Positions 1 through 9,600 of a stretch of DNA of 64,000 nucleotides are shown here, in pieces. The translations under genes and the position numbers were made by a program. Position 1 is the first letter of the stretch; the number at the start of each line of letters is the position of its first letter. Below the pieces are notes generated by a model. The model worked only from the letters and a program-made list of their open reading frames with translations. It ran no database searches and had not been told where the DNA came from. The stretch lies in contig CM030933.1 of the NCBI GenBank assembly GCA_018136815.1, forward strand, positions 2,487,344-2,551,343, written 5' to 3'. The stretch comes from Isochrysis galbana. Lineage: Eukaryota > Haptophyta > Isochrysidales > Isochrysidaceae.

Positions 1-1330
1 CGAGGCCGGAAAAACAAGGGAACACTCGGGGAGGGAACGGGGAGGGGAGAGAGGGGGGGAGACTCCCGCGGGCCCGCCGGGGGGGGGGGGGGGGAGACGA
101 ACCTAACAGGCGATGCAGGGAGGGAGGGAGGAGGGAGGGGGCGTCGGAGCGTGACAACAGAGAGGGGGTCACGCGGGGAAACCTAATGGCGGGAGAAACG
201 CAATACAGGGAGGGGGGCATCGGAGCGTGGCGACGGGGAGGGAGTCACTCACGCGGGAGCGGGGAAACCTAACGGCGGGAGAAATGTACAAGGGGAAATG
301 AGCAAACCCCTTTACCCGCAACATTAGCATTATGAGTCACGAGCGCTACAATGTCGGATCAAGCTCGCGCTTGATCGTGGCAAGTCTCAGCGTGGGTAGG
401 GCATGGAGTGTAGAGAAGTCTTGAGAGAGGGGGGGGGGAGGGCGCGCTACATCGCGACGAGGAAAGACGAAACACCACTCCACATCGCTCACTCACCAAC
501 GAGCCAACGAGAAAACTCCGAAAACTAACGCTAACGCAACATCGTACCAATGGAACGAGAGACAAACGAATTCAAATTCGACGTGCAATGTGCAATGTGG
601 CAGAGCTTCGAGGCAACTCATTGGCTCATTGGCGAAAACAAAACTCACTCGATTTTCTTATTTTCTTTGCACACACCTCGCATTGATAGAAGCACCGCAT
701 CCGCCTAGAGTATAAAATACTCTCGATGCTGGATGCGACGTGGTGGGGGTGTGTGTTTGGGTGATTGAACGCCTTTTCATGTCTTGGGTGGTGGTGGGTG
801 GTTGAACGCTTCTCCATGTCCATGTCTTGGGTGGTGGTGATTGAACGCTTTTGCCCATGTCTTGTATTGTGGGTGATCGAGCGCTTTTCCATGTCTATCT
901 GTCTTGGGTGGTGGTGATTGAACGCTTCTCGCCGCACCGGGACTTTTGATGGCTCGCGCCTTCATCGGGGCGAAAGACGAAAGAGAGCTGTGAAGAGAGA
1001 GCGGACGGACCCGCCGGCTGAGCCGCCCGGCCCGCTCTCGGTGGTCCGTGGCTCTCAACCCCCTCCCCTTATTTATACTAAATCTTATTGCCACTGTGGC
1101 CCGTGCACTCGCACGCCGCATAACAAGCAACACAACAGCAAAGCGGCTGCGCCCACAAACCACACACGGCGCACGCACACATCACAAGCCCGCTAAGTGC
1201 CAAGTAAGAAGTAAGTGCCAAACAACATGCAAACTCGCAACAAACCGGCTACGACGGGCTAGAGAGACTGGGCGGGTCGCTATGGAAAGCTCTCGCAGGG
1301 CTCGGCGGGTGCGCCGTCGACCGGGAGGCT
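1..1330. other. Low-complexity intergenic DNA
   Basis: The first 300 bases are G- and GA-rich with a long poly-G run near 78-95, and a GGGAG-rich stretch is repeated imperfectly around 115-290. Short frames on both strands here have the composition of the repeats and no recognisable domain. I see no gene in this stretch; a minisatellite inside it is listed separately. Confidence 0.6.
761..930. repeat. Minisatellite, about five degenerate copies of a 35-40 bp unit
   Basis: Each unit contains TTGAACGCTT-like and CATGTCTTGGGTGGTGG-like blocks. Copies differ by small insertions such as CCATGT and CTATCT. The reading frames on the minus strand rich in His, Asn and Pro are translations of this repeat and are not treated as a gene. 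Confidence 0.75.
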
Positions 1331-1847
1331 GATACTATTGTGACATATGATGTAAAATAAGCTGTTCTATGCGCGACACGCAACGCACACGAGCGCACGG
1401 CGGTGCTCTCTGTTGCGTTAGAAGGTAACACGTGATCCGTCATGCGGGTAGGAGCAGGCGCTACTCTCTTATGGTTCATTTTATGTTGCAAATGAGAACA
1501 GAAGGTAACGGTCCGACGCCTTGTGCGTACGCCGCGGACGGTGCGTGCGTGTGTTCATACGTAAGCATACTTTATTTGGGCAGGAGCGCTGTCGTTGCTT
1601 ACCGAGGACGCAGCCGTCAGCAGCACTACGAACCACAAAGCGCTTTTGTGGTGCGTGTCACTGCCGGTACGATGAGGCCAGATTTAACAATTACCAAGTG
1701 TTACTCAAGAGGCATCCCGTTCTATGGAATCGCCGTGGCCCTGCTTGAGCTAGAGGTGATGGTGTGCACTGATTTCCTAGAGGCTCATTTGCTGAAAATG
1801 GCGAAAAGAGGCCGCGCTCTGGCGCCTCGACGCGATTGTGCATGGTT

Positions 1848-2036
1848 ACCGATGCATGCACCTGATGCGCGTCTTGAAAGGCGTGACTGAAATTCCTTCT
1901 CTGATGCAGTGGACGATATGCTGGGAGTGCTCTCGGGAACCACCGATGCATGTACCCGATGCGCGTCGTTGAAGGTGTGGCTGAAATTCTTTCTATGATA
2001 CAGTGGATTGTGTGCTGGGAGTGTTCTCGGGAACCA
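1848..2036. repeat. Tandem duplication, two copies of about 93 bp
   Basis: Two adjacent copies begin near ACCGATGCATG (1848 and 1940) and both end with a GGGAGTG-T-CTCGGGAACCACC block. They differ at roughly one base in ten, so this is an old duplication. The second copy overlaps the 3' end of the possible exon at 1993-2448. Confidence 0.7.
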
Positions 2037-2448
2037 CCTCAACTTTACACTCTGGCTGTGGAGTAGCGAGATTCGTTGGGCTAGTTGAAGGAGGCGCTCG
2101 CACCCCTTCGTCGACTAGTAGTGGACGAGATGCGCCCTCTAAGTTGTCTGGGGAAACGGAGGCAGCTGGAGTGACGATTGGCGCAGCCTCTTCAGCAGCG
2201 GCGAGAGGTTCAGTGTTGTCGGTGGCGTCAGCAACATGCTCTACAGGTTCCGTCGGCGTGTCGGCTGCAACGGCCAAGTCCACGCCGCCAGTAACGGCAG
2301 CGGCTGCAGTTGAAGTTACAGTTTGATCAGCATTGTTCGCCTTTGACGCCTTGCGCATGACGCGTTCCTCCCTTCTCTTCTCTGCCATCAATATGGAGTT
2401 CTTGCGCGCAATTGCTGCACCCTCTGGCGTGTTGAACTGGCCACGGAC
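1993..2448 (-). CDS. Possible terminal exon of an unknown gene
   Basis: A 151-codon open stretch on the minus strand starts directly after a TAG acceptor-like site at 2449-2451. It reads VRGQFNTPEGAAIARK, then a basic segment (EKRREERVMRKASK), then a long Ala/Thr/Glu/Pro-rich low-complexity tail. The opening FNTPEGAA faintly resembles the FDTAEEAA strand of plant-type AP2 domains, but there is too little to call one. No upstream exon could be assigned. The composition suggests real coding sequence, but there is no firm homology, so product and gene limits are unknown. Confidence 0.3.
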   Translation of the reverse strand, partial: VRGQFNTPEGAAIARKNSILMAEKRREERVMRKASKANNADQTVTSTAAAAVTGGVDLAVAADTPTEPVEHVADATDNTEPLAAAEEAAPIVTPAASVSPDNLEGASRPLLVDEGVRAPPSTSPTNLATPQPECKVEVVPENTPSTQSTVS

Positions 2449-2966
2449 CTACCATGGTCGTTGCCAGGCAGGAAACATCTCATGCGCATGATGTGGCCTT
2501 TCTTAGCAAGGTGGCTCGAATGGTGGCGTGCACGAGCATGACTTGCACTACCCCAAGATCTTTGGCATGCGCCGCAGAGATGTGCGTCAGTGTTGGGACT
2601 GATGAGCGGTTCAAGGGTTGGCGGCCAAACCTGACGGCGCCACGCTGTGAGCGCCTCGGACTCAGAGATGGTGTCCCGCGACGATTCGGTGACATCCTTC
2701 AGCTGCCTGCCTACCATGGAGTCCTTCGCCTCATTCGTAACCTGCCAGACAAGAGGTCGCACAGCAAGGACTATGTGAGCTGCCTAGCTCGGCTAGCACC
2801 AGCTTGCCTCGAGTCTGCGCCGCTCGGCTAGGCACCATGGCGTACCTTGGGCAGCCGTCGACGCATTGCCTCGTTGAATTCGGAAACGGAGGACACTCCA
2901 AGGTACCACCTGCACTCGAAGGGAGGTGGATGGTCTTGGTTGGGGCACAAGACTACCAAGTGCTGG

Positions 2967-3665
2967 CTAGTGGGCAACATGGGAAGACAATTGATGCAGC
3001 ACGAGCGGGCCGCACTTGGTCATCTGCCACGCCACGCCGAAGCACACCAGCACCAGAACTCCTCCGATGACCATCGAGCGCCCGATGATCTGCACCGCCT
3101 TCTCGCGCGCTTCCTCGGCGGCTTTCTCCCTCGCCGAGAGCGGCTTGTCCGCGAAATCGAGCTTTACCTTGCCGCGCTGAAGTGATTTGTAGAAGTCTTG
3201 GAGGTAGGCGTAGCGCCCGGCGCCCATCGCGTGCAGCTGCTGTGCAGCTGATGTCTCGGACCCCGCGTGCTCCAGTCCGTATTTAGCAGCGGAGTGGGAG
3301 GTGGTGGAGGAAGAGGCGGTCTTCTTGGAGGAGGTGGTCGACGAAGTCTTCTTCACGCTCGAGAGTCTCCGTCCGAAGCACGCGAGGGCGGAGGGAGAAG
3401 GGCTTTGGGAGGGTACAGGTAAGAAGCAGGAGCAGCTGGAGGTCCGAGCGAACCGCGAGGACGGGAGCGAGGAGAGTGGAGAGAGAGATGTGGTCTTCCT
3501 GGGGAGGGAGAGCGGCGGGCGCTTGTGTGCTGAGCAAAGGAGAGAGAGGGAGGGAGGGAAGGAGGGGGAGAGGTGAAGAAGCCTTGGGTTGGTGTGTGGC
3601 TCGCGATGGGCCCCACGCTGCAGCAGGAGGGCGAGGCCGTCGAGGCGGCAGCGAGAGGAGAGCAT
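2967..3665 (-). CDS. Small single-span membrane protein, 5' end uncertain
   Basis: The last 110 codons look genuinely coding. They hold a Ser/Thr/Lys-rich segment, then GRYAYLQDFYKSLQRGKV, a charged helix (SAREKAAEEAREKA) and one hydrophobic span (about 18 residues, MVIGGVLVLVCFGVAW) near the C-terminus. This is the layout of a tail-anchored or mitochondrial/plastid inner-membrane protein. The frame stays open upstream to an ATG at 3665, but that part is Ser/Pro/Leu-rich translation of a CT-rich tract and may be intron or leader. A shorter start at the internal Met of MGAGRYAY is possible. I do not recognise the family. A poly-G/GA region lies at the 5' side, as for most genes in this window. 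Confidence 0.4.
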   Translation of the reverse strand: MLSSRCRLDGLALLLQRGAHREPHTNPRLLHLSPSFPPSLSLLCSAHKRPPLSLPRKTTSLSPLSSLPSSRFARTSSCSCFLPVPSQSPSPSALACFGRRLSSVKKTSSTTSSKKTASSSTTSHSAAKYGLEHAGSETSAAQQLHAMGAGRYAYLQDFYKSLQRGKVKLDFADKPLSAREKAAEEAREKAVQIIGRSMVIGGVLVLVCFGVAWQMTKCGPLVLHQLSSHVAH

Positions 3666-4138
3666 TGGGGGGGAAGGGGCGAAAGAGAGAGAGAGAGAGA
3701 GAGAAGGGCGGAGCGGGGAGGGGGCTTGGAGGGAGGCAGGAGGAGCAACAGGCGAAGGGGGCCCGGGCGAGAGGAAGAGAACTGAATAAACGCCTCGGAG
3801 AGAGAAGAGTTCGCCGGGGGGCGGCGGAGGCCCGCACGGCTCCCTGCTGATTGATTGCAGCCCCCCCCCCCTTCGGCGACCGTACCCCCCCCCTCCCCCC
3901 CCCCCCCCCCCTTCCCTTTCAGCCTCTTCACAGTCTATGTAGAACCTATTCTTGGGACGTGTGCTCACTGTGCGCCAATCCTCCTGTCTGTCCTAAAGTA
4001 TTTTTGGGGGAGCGGACGCAAAACCACCGTTTGGGTTTTCACTAAGAGCCTACGACCCTCGGGAGAAATTTGGGGTCCGAAAATTGGACCCCTGAAAAAG
4101 CGAGAAAATGCTACCAAGAATCGCACCTCGTCTGCGAG

Positions 4139-4330
4139 CCTAGATGGGAAATACGTATTTACCGTATTTGGCCAAAGGCCAAATACAGCATATGTATTTG
4201 GCTGTATTTGAAGCGCGTCCTGGGTTGTAGGCCTCGAATGTATTTGAAGTGTATTTGGCCGGAGGCCAAATACATATGTATTTGGCTGTATATGCGGGCC
4301 CCAGCACCGTATTTCCCATCTACATCTATG
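4139..4330. mobile_element. MITE-like element A with 15-bp TIR and 8-bp target duplication
   Basis: The element starts CC-TAGATGGGAAATACG (4139-4155) and carries the exact inverse complement at 4308-4322. It is flanked by the direct repeat TCTGCGAG at 4131-4138 and 4331-4338. The interior is a series of ATTTGGCC/GGCCAAAT palindromes that would fold back. There is no coding capacity. The 8-bp target duplication is typical of hAT-type (also P-type) transposons, so it is probably a non-autonomous derivative of such an element. Confidence 0.75.
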
Positions 4331-4808
4331 TCTGCGAGACCCCGCTCCCCCAAGCCCAAGCTAGTTTGAACCCCCCTCCCCGTCCCCCTGCGATCGCATG
4401 CTGCGCCAGCTGCGCCCCGGCGGCTTCCCCGACATCTTCCCCCTCCTCGTGTGCCCGGTGACGCCCAACGCGAGGGCGGGGGCCAAGGGGTTTCTCTTTC
4501 TCTAATACCATCCCTGGTCCGTGGGGGCGCGCTCCGTGCTGGGCAACAAGCGCCCCGGCTGGTTTGTTTGTGCCATTGCCAGGCCTTGGGCCTTGGTGGA
4601 TGGCGCGTCGAGGACCACTTCGAGGTGCTCACGCCCGACAAGGCTGGCGTGGACGGTCGCCGCGTGACACACCTGACGGACGTCGCGCTGCTGCTACCCC
4701 CCAGCACCGGGCTGCTCCCCTCCTCCCATGACGATCGTGATGGGGGCCACTATGTCGCATCGAGAGTATTTAGTATACGAGCAGCTTGATTCCACACACT
4801 ACCACTAC

Positions 4809-5010
4809 CCTACATGGTAAACACGGGTTTACCGTGTTTGTACAGAGGCCAAAAACAGCCCGTTTTCACCGTGTTCCAAACGCCCTCCCTAGCAGCATGC
4901 CGTGTTTGCGAGGTTCCCGTGTTTCTAGAAAAGCGAAAAGCCAGCAAAAACAGGCCGTATTTGCTGTGTTTGGTGTTTGGAGGCTCCCCCTGCCGTGTTT
5001 CACATCTAGG
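4809..5010. mobile_element. MITE-like element B, same family as A
   Basis: The left end CCTACATGGTAAACACGG pairs with the right end CCGTGTTTCACATCTAGG. The flanks ACCACTAC (4801-4808) and ACCACTAT (5011-5018) match at 7 of 8 bases and look like a target duplication. The interior carries CCGTGTTTGTAC, GGCCAAAAACAGCC and CCGTGTTTGC blocks. These also occur at 25.8, 30.85, 31.0 and 60.7 kb. No open reading frame is expected. Confidence 0.7.
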
Positions 5011-5018
5011 ACCACTAT

Positions 5019-5520
5019 ACCTTCTATCTCCTCTATCTATAGATACTATCTATGATGTGGCGCGAATAGTGGCGGTCGGCGGCAGTGCTCAACGTCGTGG
5101 CGCGCCCGTTGGATGAGTAGATGAGTAGGTGCCGCGGGTGGGCGGAGGCCACCACGCCGACGATCTGAGAGAGGAAGAGGACGACGCTGTGCTTTCTACT
5201 TTCTACTTCTACGGAGATATTCGTGGAAGCTTGAAAGGGGGGGCGGGGAGGAGTGCGTGTGTGTGCGAGGCGCTGATTTGGCGCCGCCATCGCACGAGTC
5301 TGCTTATTCACTCTTCGGCGACCATTCTTTCTGTTAACCGGGGTTGAGACGGGAAGCTCCTCCAGGCATCCCACATCACCGAGTCCAACCTGTCTTTATC
5401 AATGGATCGTGGCTAACCTTTCTGTCACTCGGGGGTCGAACCGCCCCTCTCTCCTCGTCTCCTCGCGCCACTCTCTTCTCTCGTCTCTCCTCTCTCTCTC
5501 CTTCCTTGCCGCCCACAATC

Positions 5521-5570
<50 letters not shown>

Positions 5571-6107
5571 CCTCTCTGCGCTCGCCTCCGCCGGCTCCCC
5601 GCCCGCACTTGCCACCCAACCCCCTCGAGTATCCACCACATTCGCGAGAAATCTATCTCTTCACGGTCTCCCACGTGGCGAACTCTCTCGACCTCCCGCC
5701 CCCCCCCCCCCCCCCCCCCCCCTCTCTTCGGCCTCTCCCTCTCTCTCCCTCTCTCCTCGCGGTTTCTCCTTTCTCCATCTCTTCACTTCTCGACTTCCTC
5801 AGATTTAAAACCCCACCCTTCATCTCCCTTCCCCACCGCCCTTCTTTCTCTCTTCCGACGGGCGGAGCCACCGACCGAGAGAGGCACCCCCCCCCACTCT
5901 CTCCCACTCCCTCTCCCTCTCCCTCTCCCTTCCCTCTTCCCCTTTCCTCCCCTCCCTTCCCCTCGCTGCCAGCGCGCAGCCAATCCTCCCTCTTCCCCCC
6001 CTCCCCCCCTCCCCCTCCCCCCTCCCCTTCCCCCTTCTTCTCCTTCTCCTTCCCTCCCACAGGAGAAACCGAGAGAGCGGCGCCTGCTCGCACCTCACAC
6101 TGCCTGA
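5019..6107. other. CT-rich region upstream of the Cys/Pro-rich protein gene
   Basis: This holds a (CT)n microsatellite at about 5521-5567, a poly-C run at about 5698-5722 and long stretches of CCCTCT/CTCCCT up to the start codon at 6108. Every long frame here encodes Ser/Leu/Pro or Arg/Glu low complexity. It probably contains the promoter and 5' leader of the downstream gene; no TATA-like box stands out. Confidence 0.55.
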
Positions 6108-7331
6108 ATGGCTCGTACCCGGCTTGCGCTGCTGCTGAGCTTCCTTGCGCACGGTGCGAGGACTGCCACACCCGAGCCTTGCTACTGTGGCTGGATCCTC
6201 GACTACGCCTGCCCAAACTTCGCGGAGCCGGGCACGCAGGGCTATGCGACCGATGACGGCTCGAGCTGCTTCGCCTACTGCTGCCCCGAGTCACCGTGGC
6301 CGCCTCCGACGCCGCCGGCGCCGCCACCATCACCGTCTCCACCGTTCTCGTGTGATTGTGGCTGGACCTCGCAGTACGCATGCCCAAACTCGGGCCAACG
6401 AGGTTGGCTGGGCTTTGCCGAGGATGATGGCTCTGACTGCTTCGACTACTGCTGCCCCCTCAGCCCCTCACAACCGCCGCCATTGCCACCATCACCGCCG
6501 CCGCCGCCCTCGCCCCCGCCGCCGAATCCGTCGCCACCTACCCCTCCCTCGCCCCCCTTTTCGTGTGACTGCGGCTGGACCTCCCAGTACGCGTGTCCCA
6601 ACTCGGGCCAACGCGGCTGGCTGGGCTTTGCCGAGGACGATGGCTCTGATTGCTTCAACCACTGCTGCCCTGACAGCCCCTCGCCACCGCCATCAGCGCC
6701 CTCGCCTCCCTCATCGCCGTCACCTCCGCCACAGCCGCAGCAGCCCGCCTGCGCGTCCTGCGACGCCGGGACTGAGTGCGGCTATTGCCTCAAGCTGGTG
6801 CCCAACTGCCCCTTCTGGCCCAAGTTGATCAAGCCAAAGTGCGGGCCCGACTCGCCAGAGGGCGAGTGGTGCCAAGGCGATGGGACGTGCGGCACCGACA
6901 ACCCGGCCAACAAGTGCTTTCTCGTGGAAGAGGTATACTACCGAATCGACTGCGACCTGATCCCGCCGTCGCCTCCGCCGCCCTTGCCACCACGCTCTCC
7001 TTCGCCGCCGAACGACTCGGCATACTTGCCCGCTCCACCCCCTCCGGCTGACCTCTCCGGGCTAGACCAGTCGCTCGAAACGCCCGACGACAGCATCCTT
7101 GGCCCTCTGAATCTTCCTCTTCTGATCGTTATCATCGTGCTCGCAATCTGTATCCCGTGCCTCATCGTCGTGCTCTTCTGGTACTGCTGCCCCGGACGGT
7201 GCATGTGCCGTAAGGAGCCCGATGCTAAGGCCGTGCCGCCACCGGCCGAGCCGAATAGCCTGGGTTACGGCGGAACGCTCGTCGTTGACGACGGCACTGT
7301 TCCACCAGAGACAAATATCGATAGGTTGTAG
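6108..7331 (+). CDS. Secreted Cys-rich/Pro-rich type I membrane protein
   Basis: 407 residues. A signal peptide (LALLLSFLAHGARTA) opens the protein. Three copies of a roughly 37-residue Cys module follow, near residues 25-60, 80-117 and 152-189. They share C-x-CGW, YACPN, G-x-x-DDGSxCF and YCCP blocks. Between them are Pro/Ser-rich linkers of SPPPPPSP type, like the hydroxyproline-rich shafts of algal extracellular-matrix proteins. A fourth, different Cys-rich module spans about 214-285. One transmembrane helix lies near 335-360 (LLIVIIVLAICIPCLIVVLF), followed by a short cytoplasmic tail with a CCPGRCMCRK cluster that could be palmitoylated. It is a single exon. Role in the cell coat or adhesion is inferred from architecture. 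Modules 2 and 3 are nearly identical, suggesting recent duplication. Confidence 0.8.
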   Translation: MARTRLALLLSFLAHGARTATPEPCYCGWILDYACPNFAEPGTQGYATDDGSSCFAYCCPESPWPPPTPPAPPPSPSPPFSCDCGWTSQYACPNSGQRGWLGFAEDDGSDCFDYCCPLSPSQPPPLPPSPPPPPSPPPPNPSPPTPPSPPFSCDCGWTSQYACPNSGQRGWLGFAEDDGSDCFNHCCPDSPSPPPSAPSPPSSPSPPPQPQQPACASCDAGTECGYCLKLVPNCPFWPKLIKPKCGPDSPEGEWCQGDGTCGTDNPANKCFLVEEVYYRIDCDLIPPSPPPPLPPRSPSPPNDSAYLPAPPPPADLSGLDQSLETPDDSILGPLNLPLLIVIIVLAICIPCLIVVLFWYCCPGRCMCRKEPDAKAVPPPAEPNSLGYGGTLVVDDGTVPPETNIDRL

Positions 7332-9600
7332 TCGCTGGGCGCGCACTGCACCCGACATGCGTCGATTGGCGCGTTGCCGGGCGCCTAGCTCGACGAGCTT
7401 GTGCTTTGTGCCCTTCCCAAAAGCATGTGTCCTACGGCCGCCGTCGAGATGTCGGACACAATCGTGCCGTCACAGGCCCACGTAGCGCCTCTTGGCTGCT
7501 GACCGCATTGGCAGCCATCCTTATGTGTGATGTGTCTGCGATGTCGTTTCAGTGTCTGCTGAGGAAGCGTTTCGTAGGAGCTTTGATGTGGATCGGATCT
7601 GCCGCCCTATGGTGTAGCAAATGATGTACTACTATGATGTGAGCCTCCGTCCCAAGCTCCATGAATTCGGATGGCGCTTGCGCAAGGCCCAACGCCAAGC
7701 ATTTGAGTTTTAGTGACGAGTAACACTGTTTGCTATACGGCTTCTCTTTCTTGTTTGTTCTCTTCCGTGCATTGTGCAAGGTTTTCGTCAGCCCACCCAC
7801 CTTCACCTTGCGCACTTGCGCACCGCCGTACACGTGGTGTGTCTTGCGTGTTAGCGTGTCGCAGTGTGGTCGTATTTTTGGGTTGGATTTCACTCTTCGA
7901 TGTCTCTCTTTCTCGTTGATGGAGAAGGGAGTTGAGGGGATTCCAAATTGCGGGGAGAAAAAAAACCTTTTAATATTCTCGCCTCGCGAACTAACTTTCA
8001 AAGGAAACCTTTTAATGTTCTCGCCTCGTGCGCGGTGCTGAGATTCACTTTCGTAGCCACGCCCCTTCCCTTCTCGCTCCCCCACTACCCGCCTTGCGGC
8101 ATCTCCCCTTGTGCTCTACTTAGGGGCTCAGGTTGTTGGGGGGGGGTTGGGCTGGGCGGAGTGCACTGCTTGTCCCCAGCGAGTGTTCTCGCCTTCCTTC
8201 CGTGTCGCTGGGTGACCTGTTTCTTGTTAGTGTCATTCGGGTGTCGTGTCGTCTTTGAAACTCCTGTTTTATTTGCGCAGTGAGATTGTGCCCCCAAGTT
8301 GGGCTTGGGGCGGGTTATAGGTGTGTCTTAGGCCAGTCGTTCGGCAAAGCCGAGCGCTTCCGCCACTTGGCTTAGGGTGTTGCTCATTCTCAGTCTACCC
8401 TGTTGGTCCTCTGTGAAGATTGGGGTACTAAGCTCCAGCGGGGTTTTGATTTTGGGTTTCCTTCCCTGGGCGGCCTTGCCGGTTCTCGCTGAGTGAGTTA
8501 TAGAGGCTCGGCGGGGCGCGGCCTCTCACGAGGGTAGCGGGTAGCGAATCTTATGAGCGTGGCTTCTAAGGTTGGTATGTAGTCAAATTCATATGATTCG
8601 AATTCCGAATTCCACTCTCTAGAAGTCTCTAATGATGTATCTCCATGCTATTACGTAGACGTAGAGGGACTTTAGGCTGTCGGGCCTTGCCGGCCTCCTG
8701 GGGACCTGAAGAGGGGCCGCAAGCGCGCGCCATGGGCCCCCGCCGCAGGGAAGAGAGGAGGAAAAGGAAAGAGGGAGGGGAGGGGGGAGCGGCAGCTCTC
8801 CCCTCCGGCAGAAACGTGTCTTCTCGCCCCGTTTGGGTAGCAGAGAAGACGGGGGCGCCAGAGCCAGGAGGGAAGGACCGCGGCTCGCCGCGGCCACTCG
8901 CTTCGGCGAGGAGAGATTAGCGCTCCTAGGCCCCTATTCGCGAATGCCCCCCCCCCCCCCGCGTTGCTTTTACCCGAAAGGGGTTTTCCCCCAGCGTGGA
9001 CTCGAGGAGAGGACGTGCTGGGGTGCGCGGGGTCGGTGCGTGCACTGGGGGGAGGACAAATATCGAGGGGAGGGGGCAGTGCCCCCTCCCCCCGGTAGCA
9101 CTCGGACACCTGGCTCGTCAGGCATGGCGGGATTCCGGGATGGAAAAGTTGTGTCCAATTAGCTAGTGGGGTTGGCTAGGATATAACATTAATTATTTTA
9201 TTTTACATAGATATCTTTAGAACTCATAAGAAATACTTTCGGCGTATATCGAGCAGCATTGTCTTGAGTACTTGCAAGAAGTACTAGGGGGAAATCGTGG
9301 CGGCAGCCCCAACCACATCTCCATCAACTGGGCGTGCCCGCACAAGGTATGACTAGAGGCCTTGAGGGCGCGGGCCACATACGCAGGGCGCGGTTGAGGG
9401 CGGGCAGCGGTGCGGCCCCGGAAAGCTGCACCGTAATTACATCATTCTTGCAACACATTCACCAAACAACGCGCATGATGCCCAATGGGATGGATGAGCA
9501 TTCCCGTTCATCTCTCACCTTGACGAGCGGTTCGGTGACCGGCCAAATCGAGATTAGCGCAAGATTCATGTCGTAAACATCACGTGCTCCAGGAAGATAT
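7332..9600. other. Intergenic region between two convergent genes
   Basis: It lies downstream of both the plus-strand Cys/Pro-rich gene and the minus-strand giant gene. It contains two copies of an AAACCTTTTAAT-TTCTCGCC motif at about 7968 and 8006 (a third is near 31249), a GA-rich block at 8740-8790, a poly-C run at 8946-8960 and an AT-rich patch at 9180-9240 next to the giant gene's 3' end. Frames here show no recognisable domain. I see no RNA gene. Confidence 0.5.

Noticed and set aside
5409-6387. Large frames on both strands upstream of 6108 and overlapping it
   Set aside because: Pure Ser/Leu/Pro or Arg/Glu/Gly low complexity from CT tracts.
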